Positions 23,730-35,168 of a stretch of DNA of 64,000 nt are shown here, one piece after another (position 1 is the stretch's first letter; every line of letters begins with the position of its first letter). The stretch comes from Caenorhabditis elegans. Lineage: Eukaryota > Nematoda > Chromadorea > Rhabditida > Rhabditidae. The DNA lies in NCBI RefSeq assembly GCF_000002985.6, contig NC_003282.8:13330001-13394000 (forward strand), read 5' to 3'. Under the pieces are notes generated by a model. It was not told where the DNA came from. It did not search any database and was given only the letters and a program-made list of their open reading frames with translations. The position numbers and the translations under genes are program-made.

Positions 23730-25543
23730 ATGAAAGCGGCATCAAATAGTGTCTCGTCGGCCGGAGGATCAGTGTCACCTACGACAACCCAGCCACCACT
23801 ACCACCAGGGCAGTCGTCACATCCTCAAATCTACGATCAACAGGTATTCACAATCAACAAATGTTGATAATATTACAGTTATATTTTTCAGATGCAGTAC
23901 TACTTCGCGGCTGCCATGCCGAACCAGCCAATGGCGACGTATGCGGCACAAAATGGATCTTCTCAACAGTACGCCCCAGCGGCTCCATATTATCAAGATG
24001 CCAACGGACAGTATGTGCAGGTTCCCGCGAACGGATCAATGGCTCCTCAACAGCACATGATGGTTTCTGGTCAACCGTATCTCTATATGGCTCAACCACA
24101 ACAAGGAGCTCAGCAAGTCATGCAGTCAGGACAACCACAGCTCATCTATTATCAACAATCAATGGCTCCACAAGCGGCTCCAATGTACTTCCATCCTATG
24201 CAAGCCGCACCGATGCTTCCAGAACAAATGGGTGTGATGCCACATACGCAGCCGGCAATTCCACCTCAACAACAGCCAAGACAAGTGGGAGTGGAGATTA
24301 GTAGCACACGCACAGCTCCATTGACCTCGTCTACTCCTCTTCCAACAAGTCTCGAATACGAGACTGTTCAGCGTGATAATCGCAACAGGAACATCCAATT
24401 CAGATATCATCGGTAATATTAGTTTGAAATTTAATATAAAAATTATATGTTTTTCAGTGTTATGGAGCATGACGAGTTGCCGATCGATGAGATCTCAAAG
24501 ATCACCCTTGACAATCACAACGATGACACGATGAGCGCTGAAAAGGAAAATCATTTCCATGAACATCGTGGCGAGAAGTTCGGTCGTCGTGGATTCCCAA
24601 TTCCAGAAACTGACAGTCAACAACCACCCAACTACAAGACTCGTCTTTGCATGATGCACGCATCTGGAATCAAACCATGTGATATGGGTGCTCGATGCAA
24701 GTTTGCTCATGGGCTCAAAGAGCTCAGAGCTACTGATGCTCCGGCTCGCTATCCGAACAACAAGTACAAGACAAAGCTGTGCAAGAACTTTGCGCGTGGA
24801 GGAACTGGATTCTGCCCGTATGGACTTCGTTGCGAGTTTGTTCATCCAACGGACAAGGAATTCCAGAATATTCCTCCATATGTGAGTTTCCACTTTTGCT
24901 CATCATTTTTGAAACTTTAACATATTTTCAGCAGCGCATGTCTCACGATGACCAGGATTACGACCAGGATGTCATTCCAGAAGACTACGTTGTCGCTAGA
25001 CATCAGCCACGATTCATGCGTACAGGTGGAAGAGCTACCACGCCGACCAAAGTGATGCTCAAACATCGAAATGTGGCAGGGTGAGTAGATCATCGAGACA
25101 CCACCGAATTATTGAATGAGACACGGAAAATTACTGTAGAAATGAAACGATTCGTGCCGCACGGTTGCGAAATTGAGCTCGTCATCTTTCTGTGCGACCC
25201 GGTTTTTTGCAAAATTCAGGGTTCGATAGTTTGATTTCAACAGTGCCATTTCTTTTTCAAGCATATTAAAATAGAACTGATTTTACCTAAACATAGAAAA
25301 ATCCTCATTTTCTGATGTCTTTTTCTCAATTACATAATTTTCAGCTCAATGATGTGCCTCTCCAATGCTGGTCGCGATCTTCAAGCCGGAGGTGATTACA
25401 ATCAACCGGAATCCAACGAAGACGACTTGCCACCACACTTGAGACGGAATCGCAGAGAAAATCCACCGATGAACAAGCGTCGCACATCTCTCAGCACGAA
25501 GTGGACATCTGAGGAAAATCTCGGACTAAGAGGACACTATTAG
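23730..25543 (+). CDS. mex-5: MEX-5, tandem CCCH zinc-finger RNA-binding polarity protein
   Basis: Five exons (23730-23843, 23892-24412, 24458-24881, 24932-25080 and 25345-25543) give 468 aa. Residues 1-190 are Gln/Pro/Ala/Met-rich. The polo-docking motif SSTP has its threonine at residue 186, the published priming site. Two TIS11-type fingers follow at about residues 270-345: one in RLCMMHASGIKPCDMGARC, one in KLCKNFARGGTGFCPYGLRC, spaced CX9CX5CX3H and CX10CX5CX3H. Near the end, WTSEEN contains S458, the published PAR-1 site. MEX-5 binds uridine-rich RNA, forms an anterior gradient in the zygote and restricts germ-plasm proteins to the posterior. The fourth exon starts at a tandem CAGCAG acceptor. 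The fourth intron contains a fragment of the palindromic family found in rec-8. Confidence 0.98.
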
Positions 25544-26110
25544 GTTGTATGTTACCACACGAAATTGCTTTTTCATGTACTATTGTCTGTACATACCGCC
25601 CTCTCTTTTTCCTCTACACAACTTTTTTTTACAAATTCATTCAAGCTTTGACCACCCAATCACACAAACCTCTAATCAAAATCATCTAAATTTTCATACT
25701 CTACTAATTTCGAAGTAATCAGGTCTCAGCTTTTCAACAACATTTTTACCAGCTTTCTTGTGCCTTTTTACCCGATTTTCCCACATAGCAAAATTTATCT
25801 TTATCCGGATTTTATTCCCAATATGTTTTTTTTATCAAATCCCACCCCAATTGTTTACCATTTCACCATTCCTGGCCCCAAATCACTTTGTGAGTCCACC
25901 CAACATAATCTAATATAGAATGTTGACATCCAGCCTCCTCCCACCTCTTACCCTCAAATACTATCTAGCATGTCGGCCCTTGATCGGCTGACAATATATA
26001 TAGTTTATTTTTCTTTCCCCTTCCTCAATTTTTCCATCTCCCCACCGCCCAAAGAGTTCTTCCATAGAGATTGTTCAAACTCCAATAAATGGTGCAAAGA
26101 TTATACATAA
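25544..26110 (+). other. mex-5: mex-5 3'UTR
   Basis: About 560 bp of CT-rich, open sequence between the mex-5 stop and an AATAAA signal at 26084-26089. The length and U/C-rich character fit the known dependence of maternal transcripts on 3'UTR control. The nearest gene on the other strand ends at 26192, so the two genes converge. Confidence 0.7.
26084..26089 (+). terminator. mex-5: Polyadenylation signal AATAAA of mex-5
   Basis: Canonical hexamer about 540 bp past the stop, followed by an AT-rich downstream region. Confidence 0.8.
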
Positions 26111-26191
26111 TTGACGGATGGTTTTTTATGGAATTGATAGAGAAGATTCACGATAAACAAAAAAATAGTTCACTGAATGATAGAGAATCTT

Positions 26192-28581
26192 CTACTTTCT
26201 GAGAACTCCGAGGTAGTCTTCCACAGTCATCAGTGGTTTACAACGGGGAGCCGCTGGCGGAGCTGATCCTTTCTTCACTACAATCACTTTAGAATTCTTG
26301 TTTCGATTTTCAGGCATCCAACCACCAACCTGTCAATTAAAACAATTTTCAACAGTTACTCATGTTGTACAAATTTTCGACAGCGAAACATCAAAGGAAG
26401 CCGCCGTGTTGCGAGACCACGACCTTGAACAAGTCCATGTACCTTTAATAGTTGTGTAGATTTACGTGAGCTCGTGTACTATGCGGACAAGGTGGACAAG
26501 GGTAAACTTTTTTTGCTAAAAGGGCTGATTTTTCAGTTTTTCCGCTAATTTTTTTCTAACATTTTTAGTTTTTAAACTTATATCTATTAAATAAAATGTT
26601 TTCGTTAACAATTGTACAATGGCAAAAGCTCACACTTGTCCACGCATAGTACACAAGCGCGTAAATCCACACAACTTTTAAAGGGTCATGGAACTTTCAA
26701 GCGCGTGGTCTCGCAACGGCTTTCTTCGGAGTTCCGCTCGTCGGAAGCTGTCGAAAAATGGAGAAAAATTGGCAAAAAAAAAAGTTTCATATAGTTTCAT
26801 AATATCAGAAACGCAAAATTCTGAAAATGCGTATTGTGCAGCATATTTGACGCGCAAAATATCTCGTAGCGAAAACTACAGTAATTCTTTAAATGCCTAC
26901 TGTAGTGTTTGTTTGGATTTACGGGCTCGATTTTCGAAATTAATCATTTATTTATTGATCGAAATTTAAAATTAAGCAAAAAATGAGAAAATAAATTCAT
27001 TTGGAAAATTGAGCCCGTAAATCGACACCAGCGCTACAATAGTCATTAAAAGAGTTACTGTAGTTTTCGCTACGAGATATTTTGCGCGTCAAACGTGTTG
27101 TGCGATACACATTCACCGAGTTTTGTGTACGCGTAATAAAAAACCCTATTAACAACCAAAGACGAACCTCACAAAGTTTAACATGAGCTCCATATCGTCT
27201 CCACGGATCGGGACAAGATCTTGATGTACGTGATTTTGGAATTCGAAGATGACAATATTCGAGTGGAATATCATAAATTGTTCGATCTACATCATGATCA
27301 ACATCTTTACGAGCTTTTTCACTCAATTGTCCATCGGTTATTGTCTTTTCAGAGCTCACATTTGTCACTGCAGTAATCTTATTCCACGTTGAATGAGGAC
27401 GCTTCCACAATTTTCTCAGCATCTCTTCAGATTTCTTCACTATATCATCTCCAGTCAGACCTTCAAGTGGCTTCAGAATATTTACCGGAGAATCTTGAAA
27501 CGTGCTTTTTTCGGGTTTATCAATGATTTTCGGATCCACTCTATCATCTGTATCCTCTGTCGTTGTTTCAGAAGATATCGACGACAATGTTGATGAAGAT
27601 TCAACGTCTACGTATTTCTGAAATAGAAGAATAGATTATTTAAATATGCGAAATTTTCCCCCTTAAAATTCAAATTTCCCGATAAAATCTTGATAGAAAC
27701 CGGGTACCACATGTGGTGTCAGAGTGTTCCATTTTGGTAGACGGAGAGTTCTCAACTGATTTCGCATGGTTAAGAACGTGTTGACGTCACAATTGTTGGG
27801 CAAAAAGTTCCCGCATTTTTTGTAGATCAAACCTCAATGGGACAGCCTGGCACCATGTGAAACGACCCGAAAATACAAATGACCACCGACCGCGTGGTGT
27901 AAGTGCGCTCCAGTAAACGAGAGGCGGGAAATTAGAATTTTCGGCTGTTTTATGAGTTTTTGATACCTTTATTGGGTTGTAAGTGAAAAACCGGTGAAAA
28001 TTTCTAAAAATTGATCTTAATTTGCAATCAATAGTTCAATAATGTATCAGAGCACAATTTTTAGCTGAAGAACGATGCGCGAAAAGACGTGCGCCTTTGA
28101 AAGTACAGTAACCCGGTTTTCTACCCTTTTCTACCTTTTTATCCAGATTTTGTTTTTTTAAGTTCTAAGAGAAAAATTGTGCACAGTGTTCTGACCTCCC
28201 TCATTGCATTTTTTGCGCTCCATTGACAATCGCCTGCCGGGCAACGCGTGGGTAAGTCGTGTACTCCACACGGACAAATATATTTAGTTTTACAACTAAA
28301 ATCGTTCCATTTCAATTTATGAGGGAATCCATAACCGCGTGAATGTGAAAAATGGAAGAAAATAGCGGAATAGGTTACAGCACACTTAAAGGCGCACACA
28401 TTTTTTGCGCGGCAACGATTAAAGAATATTTTGTACGTGTCGAGACCCGTTCTTCTGCAAATAAAACTACTTAACTCACCGAATTTCTGATATCATGATA
28501 CTGTGATGAGGAGACCGGTTGCAGTGTCGAAGCGGATTCCCGATTCACGACGGGCTTCGGAGTTGAATTTTGACCCCCCAT
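26192..28581 (-). CDS. Uncharacterised 229-residue protein
   Basis: Three exons on the minus strand, 28581-28480, 27617-27168 and 26329-26192, all phase 0. I do not recognise the family. The N-terminal 100 residues are Ser/Thr/Asp-rich and look disordered. A segment near residues 90-110 (EEMLRKLWKRPHSTWNKI) could be helical. The best-ordered part is C-terminal: PDPWRRYGAHVKLCEVGGWMPEN, then VIVVKKGSAPPAAPRC and TVEDYLGVLRK at the end. The introns (862 and 838 bp) are almost entirely palindromic repeats, unlike the compact neighbours. The gene converges on mex-5. No function is proposed. The exon chain is convincing because three splice junctions preserve the frame and the middle exon is 150 codons. 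Confidence 0.75.
26380..26765. repeat. Palindrome of the TGTGTAGATTTACG / CGTGTACTATGCG family
   Basis: Left: GTTGTGTAGATTTACGTGAG, then CTCGTGTACTATGCGG. Right: CGCATAGTACACAAGCGCG, then AATCCACACAACTTTTAAAG. The outer arms pair AAGGAAGCCGCCGTTGCGAG-like and CTCGCAACGGC segments. Related copies lie at 54418-55300. Confidence 0.8.
26800..27142. repeat. Palindrome of the ACGCGCAAAATATCTCGTAGCG family
   Basis: Arms TTGACGCGCAAAATATCTCG and CGAGATATTTTGCGCGTCAA flank a core with TTTACGGGCTCGA/TTGAGCCCGTAAA. It lies immediately next to the preceding palindrome in the same intron. Further copies: 37240-37560 (interrupted) and 52491-52760. Confidence 0.85.
27708..27862. repeat. Copy of the GTGGTGTCAGAGTGT palindromic family
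   Basis: Runs from ATGTGGTGTCAGAGTGTTCC through TTCTCAACTGATTTCGCATG and TGACGTCA to CAATGGGACAGCCTGGCACC. Confidence 0.85.
28060..28450. repeat. Copy of the AAAGGCGCAC / GTGTCGAGACC family with an inserted unit
   Basis: Outer arms: GTGCGCCTTTGAAAGTACAG at about 28089 and TTAAAGGCGCACACATTTTT at about 28386, then CGTGTCGAGACCCGTT. Between them is sequence shared with the 37873-38216 element (TGCGCTCCATTGACAATCG and CGTGTACTCCACACGGA), so two families are nested. Confidence 0.7.
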
Positions 28582-29504
28582 GACGGGGGAAATCTAACAA
28601 TAAAATTTGAATTTGAACGAATAAGTGCTCTAAATTTTTTGTTTCGAATTTTTTAAGTGTCACGTTGAAATTTTAAATTTTTTTCCTCAAAAATATGAAC
28701 TTATTTCAAATCCGAAAAAATTGTATTTTTCTCTAGAGTCACTTTTTTGTTCATTTTTCACTATACCGAAAAATTATATTTTTGGTGACTCTAGAATCAC
28801 AAGAAATACGATTTTATTTATGTAAATTCGTATTTCTGGTGGCTTCAGAACCACTTTTTCATAAACTGGTATTTCTGGTGGCTCTAGAGCTACTTTTCTA
28901 TAAAATCGTATTTTCACTGGCTCTAGATCCACTTTTCCATAAGCTCATGGAATCTGGCAACCTGGGTTTCGGCTGGAAAATGATGAAAAACGTGTAAAAT
29001 TAGAGCTTAAAACAATCGAAAAATCGGAAAATTCAGGGAATTTAACTTGAAAAGTGAAAAAAATAATCATTTTTCAAGAGAAAATTTTAAAAAAATGAGA
29101 AAATCGGAGTAAATAAATGAAAAAATGCCAAAATTTTCAATTTTCACCGCATAATCTTGCAATTTTCAGAAGCAGAGCTCTCGGATCCATGTACTTCCAC
29201 TCCAAAACCTCCGAAGAGTAAATAAAACCAGTGGAACTAAGGATTTCTTTTTAAAAAAGATGAAAGTTTGCAACTTTTTCGATTTGTGCTCAAAAAGAAT
29301 GTCGGAGCCAGAAGTCTGGAAGTGTCGGAAGAGTGGCTGAATAGCGATTTGGAGTTCATTTGAGGAAATATTGGGAGAGATTCAAGGATATCGACTACCG
29401 AAGAAATATCGTTACCGGTACGTATTTATTTTCAAATTTGCTGTAAGCCTAACAACGAAACCAAGATATTCATATCAGCTAATTTTTATTCAAAACGAAA
29501 TACA
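28582..29504. other. Intergenic, AT-rich; no gene seen
   Basis: Includes three loose repeats of TTTCTGGTGGCTCTAGA-type units at 28780-28935. An AG acceptor-like site near 29169 is followed by a 10-codon frame only. No supported exon chain. Confidence 0.5.
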
Positions 29505-29804
29505 TTAGTCGATGTACACTTTTACAATCCGGGTTGTGAAGTATTTGTTTCGGTTCTTTTCCTTCATCTTAATAAAATGTGGGCTTGCAGACTGTTCTTC
29601 CCCGGTCTTCGAAAGATGAAGAGTAAAGCTCTTCATGGCAAGAATCGAACCGTTCGAAACATCCATACAAACATTTTTGATAGGAGTAATTCGAAAATCG
29701 ACCATATTTTCCGATGTATTTGTGATTGTCACAGTTCCCGGGGTTTGGTAGCTAATTCGTATGACCTTCGGGGAAATATCCAGAAATCCACGTTTATCAG
29801 CCAT
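29505..29804 (-). CDS. MSP-domain protein (99 aa)
   Basis: A single uninterrupted frame of 99 residues from an ATG at 29804. The start LDISPKVIRISYQTPG..TVTITNTSENMVDFRI follows the pattern of the major sperm protein fold (strand, then the conserved T-x-T-N beta segment). A second half with GSILAMKSFTLHLSKTGEEQ matches the region after the central loop. The 100-110 residue length is typical of stand-alone MSP or sperm-specific proteins, which act in sperm motility and signalling and are rich on chromosome IV. It has diverged clearly from canonical MSP. It is transcribed away from the acidic ORF at 29863, with only 58 bp between the two ATGs. A further 5' exon cannot be excluded. Confidence 0.7.
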   Translation of the reverse strand: MADKRGFLDISPKVIRISYQTPGTVTITNTSENMVDFRITPIKNVCMDVSNGSILAMKSFTLHLSKTGEEQSASPHFIKMKEKNRNKYFTTRIVKVYID

Positions 29805-29862
29805 AGTGTTCCTAACTCTGAAATTAATATTTTTGTTGTTTTCACTGAAATGGACTTACTCT

Positions 29863-30174
29863 ATGGAATCCGATAAAGAAGAATTAGAATACGAAGATGA
29901 ATTGGACGACGATGACGGACTAGACGATGCTTTTGAGGCGCAGAGGGTGATGAGAAACGGAGCCAGTAAAAACAAAATCAGCGTGGTCATACCAACAGAT
30001 CTAATAAACTTGAAAACTCGCATTATCAGAATCAATTGCAATTGGAATGACAAACTCGACTCGATCATACAAGAATTTGAGCAACAAAATGAGTGTCGAA
30101 CTTATCATTATCTGAAAATGAATCGATTAAAGAAGTGGACAAAACTTGAAAACTCACATTACGGATTTTATTAG
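29863..30174 (+). CDS. Small acidic hypothetical protein (103 aa)
   Basis: Open frame from the ATG at 29863 to the TAG at 30172-30174, with AATAAA at 30242-30247. Residues 2-25 are strongly acidic (MESDKEELEYEDELDDDDG). The rest is mixed, basic near the C-terminus (LKMNRLKKWTKL). No family is recognised. Support comes from the length, the acidic start typical of real proteins, and a polyadenylation signal at the right distance. The frame also runs open upstream of this ATG, so an earlier exon is possible. The divergent arrangement with the MSP gene may mean shared sperm or germline expression; that is inference. Confidence 0.5.
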   Translation: MESDKEELEYEDELDDDDGLDDAFEAQRVMRNGASKNKISVVIPTDLINLKTRIIRINCNWNDKLDSIIQEFEQQNECRTYHYLKMNRLKKWTKLENSHYGFY

Positions 30175-30449
30175 TCGAGTAGTTGAAGCGACGAGCGACG
30201 ATCGGACAAAAATCACGTACAAAGCGTGATATAGAGTTGGGAATAAATTATTCCGAAGATAAGCCTGTGAAGTTGGACGTGAAGTGAAGTTGGAAAAAAC
30301 CATTGTATCATTTTATTTTTATTTGTTCACGTCTACAGAATAACTTTCAATTATAATTAAAATACTATTAAAACAATTATTTACTGCAGTTTCATTTCTC
30401 TCCCTCCGAAAACCCCCTAAACGCCTCTGAAAGACTTTATAATGCAGCC

Positions 30450-30500
30450 TGTTACGTGGTGTCAGAGTGTCCCATCACGGTGTGATCTACAAAAAATATA
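30450..30500. repeat. Half copy of the GTGGTGTCAGAGTGT family abutting the minisatellite
   Basis: GTGGTGTCAGAGTGTCCCAT..CGGTGTGATCTACAAAAAAT matches the start of the palindromic family and then runs directly into the first 25-bp unit. The opposite half is missing. Confidence 0.75.
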
Positions 30501-32010
30501 TTTTACTCTCTGGTTTCACAGAATAATTTACTCTCTGGCTTCATCGATTATTTTACTCTCTGGCTTCACAGAATATTTTACTCTCTGGCTTCACAGAATA
30601 TTTTACTCTCTGGCTTCACAGAATATTTTACTCTCTGGCTTCACAGAATATTTTACTCTCTGGCTTCACAGAATATTTTACTCTCTGGCTTCACAGAATA
30701 TTTTACTCTCTGGCTTCACAGAATATTTTACTCTCTGGCTTCACAGAATATTTTACTCTCTGGCTTCACAGAATATTTTACTCTCTGGCTTCACAGAATA
30801 TTTTACTCTCTGGCTTCACACTATCTTTTACTCTCTGGCTTCACACTATCTTTTACTCTCTGGCTTCACAGAATATTTTACTCTCTGGCTTCACACTATA
30901 TTTTACTCTCTGGCTTCACAGAATATTTTACTCTCTGGTTTCACCATATTTTTTACTCTCTGGCTTCACCATATTTTTTACTCTCTGGCTTCACCATATT
31001 TTTTACTCTCTGGCTTCACAGAATATTTTACTCTCTGGCTTCACAGAATATTTTACTCTCTGGCTTCACCATATTTTTTACTCTCTGGCTTCACCATATT
31101 TTTTACTCTCTGGCTTCACAGAATATTTTACTCTCTGGTTTCACCATATTTTTTACTCTCTGGCTTCACCATATTTTTTTACTCTCTGGCTTCACCATAT
31201 TTTTTACTCCCTGGCTTCACAGAATATTTTTTACTCTCTGGCTTCACCATATTTTTTACTCTCTGGCTTCACCATATTTTTTTACTCTCTGGCTTCACCA
31301 TATTTTTTACTCTCTGGCTTCACAGAATATTTTACTCTCTGGTTTCACCATATTTTTTACTCCCTGGCTTCACAGAATATTTTACTCTCTGGCTTCACAG
31401 AATATTTTACTCTCTGGCTTCACAGAATATTTTACTCTCTGGCTTCACAGAATATTTTACTCTCTGGCTTCACAGAATATTTTACTCTCTGGCTTCACAG
31501 AATATTTTACTCTCTGGCTTCACAGAATATTTTACTCTCTGGCTTCACAGAATATTTTACTCTCTGGCTTCACAGAATATTTTACTCTCTGGTTTCACCA
31601 TATTTTTTACTCTCTGGCTTCACCATATTTTTTACTCTCTGGCTTCACCATATTTTTTACTCTCTGGCTTCACAGAATATTTTACTCTCTGGCTTCACAC
31701 TATATTTTACTCTCTGGCTTCACACTATCTTTTACTCTCTGGCTTCACAGAATATTTTACTCTCTGGCTTCACAGAATATTTTACTCTCTGGCTTCACAG
31801 AATATTTTACTCTCTGGCTTCACAGAATATTTTACTCTCTGGCTTCACACTATATTTTACTCTCTGGCTTCACAGAATATTTTACTCTCTGGCTTCACAC
31901 TATCTTTTACTCTCTGGCTTCACAGAATATTTTACTCCCTGGCTTCACCATGTTTTTTACTCTCTGGCTTCACACTATATTTTACTCTCTGGCTTCACAG
32001 AATATTTTAC
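30501..32010 (+). repeat. 25-bp minisatellite, about 60 units
   Basis: Tandem copies of TTTTACTCTCTGGCTTCACA + GAATA. Variants end in CTATC/CTATA or CCATATTTT, and a few units are 26-28 bp. Variant units are grouped and the same variant order appears twice, pointing to unequal exchange. Because 25 is not a multiple of 3 and the unit has no stop in any forward frame, a 558-codon open frame spans the array. I treat it as non-coding. Confidence 0.95.
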
Positions 32011-33840
32011 TATGCGGCACTTGTGAAAATGAAATTTCCAACGAGGAAATTGGATGTTTTCGGGATCAAACATTTTAAGAGATCAAAATGTCAGAAAAAT
32101 TGGACAGATGTAATTTGAAAGTCTGTCTCAAGGACTCAAGAAATCAGAGTGAAAAATTGAATAATACTTGGTCTACGAGTTATGAAAGTTCTGACAAAAT
32201 CATCATAAACTTTCAGAATCAGAGATCGGTCTTCTTTTAATTTTTGTGGCGTCATAGCTGTCAAAAATATGTTTCCCGCGAATTTCTAGATGTCAAAACT
32301 CTTTGGCCGAGTGTTCTTTTTTTAGGCCACGTATCACTGCTTCCTCATTTAAACAATATGTTTGGTTGTTTGAAAAAAAAATTAATTCAGTCTTTGGGAA
32401 TTTCTCATGATATATCAGTTCCTGAAAGAAAATATTTATTTCTCGAATGTTTTTCCTTTTCTAACACCAAATATCAAACAATTTTAAGGCCACCCATATC
32501 GTTTTAAAAATAAATCAAGTTTGTAAAACAGGTGGAAAAAACCCCTCAACTATACATACTTGAATTTAAAATTATATTTCTATGAGTTAAGCTGATTCAG
32601 AAATACATCAGAATCAGCTGGTTTTGACAAAATTGTCACTATTTTTTAAAAATAGATTTGAGACCCACTCCACCTTTTTTTCGGGAAAATCATGAATTTG
32701 AAAATTTTAAAGTATTGATTTTCACTTGCAGTAAGGCCATCAGCTGCATACACTATTAATAAAATGAATTGCTTATTGCAATAAAAACCGCGTGAATGAA
32801 AAAATAGAATAAAAAGTTGTACTTGCATTTCCCAAGTGTGACTAGTTTTGTCTTCATAGCTCAAAGTTGATATAGCACTTGTGGGTTTTTTGCCTAAAAA
32901 TATTTTATTTTAAAGCTAGTTATTTTTATTAAAAGTTAAATAGTGCTAAAATAACCAAATGTCAAAGTAAAACTTTTCAATAACGTTTTTAAAATTTTGG
33001 AATTCGACCAAATTTAAATACCCACCCATATCTTGGATTTTTCCAACAATAACTTTTAGAAAACCTTTCTTAAATATTTTATTAACATTTGAACTTGAGA
33101 TCTTTTTAACCTCAATCTCATAAACATTTCCCTAATCAAATTTCAACTTGTTGTTTTTCAAATTTTTTATAGCCTAGGCTGCAGCTACAAATGTTATATT
33201 TCCACTCAGAAAATGTGTTAAACAAGTATGTTTGATGTTCAATTTATTAAACTTTCACAGATTCTTGTTTTTTCAAAAAAAATTACCGCATTCCTACAGT
33301 ACCCTTCCTTCCTATTGCTATAACTCTCCAGAAAATAAGCTCAATAACTCGAGTACATTATATTGTTCTTGGAAAAAAAAATTATTCCGTGATATTACAT
33401 ATTGCTGAAAAATATTTTTTGCATATTCAATAAGAACAATGCACTGGAAATTAATATCCTAATATACTTATGCTCGTTTGGAATACGAAGAATACGATAT
33501 ATTTTTTGCTATTAATCAGATGAAAAGAGCGTGAAAGCCTGCTCCAAGGACTTTCTGTTTGTACAATTCCAGATGATCCTCGCACATCCCTTACATGTGT
33601 TAGCTTATCATGTCCACTAAATATGAAGTGAATAGATATAAAATGAGTTCATGTAGAGTAATGTAAAATAGGTTAAATATAAGATGAGTAAATATGAGAA
33701 CCTAGAGCATGGTGAAGCCGCATGATGGTCGTGTGTTCCCCAGCCTAGATTGACCAGTCTCCTCCTCTAAGAGATAGATTTCCGCAGGGAAGAGACATAG
33801 ACGTGGAGAGGTTCCCACGAAGTGGGTGTGACTTCTCAGC

Positions 33841-34261
33841 CAGGGCTGAGCAGCCGCCCAAAAAAATCGGAAAATTTTTTTTTTTTATGGAAATTTTTTT
33901 TCGGCGATCGGCAATCGCCGATCGCTGAAACTTTTTTTTTTTCGGCGAAAATTGCCAAAAAAAAATCGGCGATCGCCGATTGCCGATTACCGATCAGTGT
34001 GCGTCTAATTTTTTTCAATTTTAAAATCCTAATTTTAAGAGCTCTTTCAAATAATTTTTTATAAAAACAGGAATATTAGGCAACGAAAAGCACTCCTTGA
34101 TACCTTAAAATTCGAAAAGTAGTGAAAAATAGTCCGAAAATATACCTTTTTCCTACTTCAGAGGGGTATATCTTGGACTATAAAATTTCATCGGCGATCG
34201 CCGATCGCCGGAAAATCACGAAAATCGCCGATCGCCGATCGCCGATTGCCGCTCACCCCTG
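33841..34261. mobile_element. hAT-like MITE, 421 bp, with 8-bp target duplication
   Basis: Ends CAGGGCTGAGCAGCC and, in reverse, CAGGGGTGAGCGGCA form short terminal inverted repeats of hAT type (CAGGG). The 8-mer TTCTCAGC flanks both sides (33833-33840 and 34262-34269). The inside consists of ATCGGCGATCGCCGAT units and poly-A/T, with no transposase. The CAGGGGTG end is shared with the GGCAATTTGCCG clusters elsewhere in this window, so those are likely relatives. Confidence 0.85.
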
Positions 34262-34574
34262 TTCTCAGCGTCGACAAGAGTTAATTTCGGGGCGCCTAGA
34301 CTGGGTCGAACATCGACATGCTCACCATGGAAACCATAATTTTTTCTCTCTAAATTTCACTCCCAAGTTTCTATTTTTTTCTCATTTTATCAAAATTCCC
34401 ATCGCTTTGTTTTCTCTTATTTTAGAAAATACTAGGAATCAGAGAAAAAACAGGAAGTAAAATGAATAACGCAAATAAAAACACTGTTGTATATAATTGA
34501 AAAAAAATCATAATTTGGTCACATTCATTTATTTCTAAAGTTTCTGTTCAAACATTTCATATAACGTTTTACTA

Positions 34575-34960
34575 AATGGCAGACGATTTTTTCCGACAAA
34601 TTGGCAAACCGGCAAATTGCCGATTTGCCAAATTTGCCGGAAAAAACGGAATTTGCGGACAATTTTTAGCAAATTGTGGTTTTGCACACTTCTTTTTGGA
34701 AATTTCAGAATTTCAATTTCAATCGGCAAAATTATATGAATGTTCCTACATTTATTTCGAAAAGTAAGCAAATTCTATCAAAATATCTAAAGAAAGCGGG
34801 AAAAAAAATTCAACAAGGCACAGTTTTATGTGTTTCTGTCTTATAAAAAATCCCTCTAAACATTTCCGGCACATCTGATATCCGGCAAACGGCAAATCGG
34901 CACTTTGCCGAAATTGAAAATTTTCGGCAAATCGGAAAACCAACAATTTGTCCTTCTTTT
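34575..34960. repeat. GGCAAATTGCCGATTTGCC repeat cluster
   Basis: Two blocks of short units (CAAACCGGCAAATTGCCGA and CATTTCCGGCAC..CGGCAAATCGG) separated by AT-rich sequence; same family as the clusters at 13215 and 46060. Confidence 0.75.
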
Positions 34961-35168
34961 TATTCTTTTTCAGTTCTGATCGTACATAATCCTTTGAATC
35001 AAAACCTTATCACAAAAAAAAGATGTATGAAATATTCCAGAACCAGTTGCAAATCGAGCACTTTCTCATCATTTCCGTGAGAAAACGATTGTTGCCAAGC
35101 TTCACTTCATTGCATACTCCCGAATGTCAAGCCATTTTTAGCCACTTTTTTCTTTTTGTTTTTTTACA

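Larger units (their letters stand above)
32011..35168. other. Intergenic region with transposon remnants; no gene seen
   Basis: AT-rich sequence without a supported exon chain. It contains the hAT-like MITE at 33841-34261, a GGCAATTTGCCG cluster at 34575-34960, and a non-repetitive GC-richer block at about 33690-33840 plus 34262-34335 that the MITE splits. That block could be an old repeat. Confidence 0.6.

Noticed and set aside
30501-32010. Possible CRISPR-like array
   Set aside because: Units are contiguous with no unique spacers, in a nematode genome; it is a minisatellite.
30442-32118. 558-codon open frame
   Set aside because: It lies on the 25-bp minisatellite; the unit has no stop in any frame, so openness carries no information. 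The peptide is a 25-residue hydrophobic period with no family.
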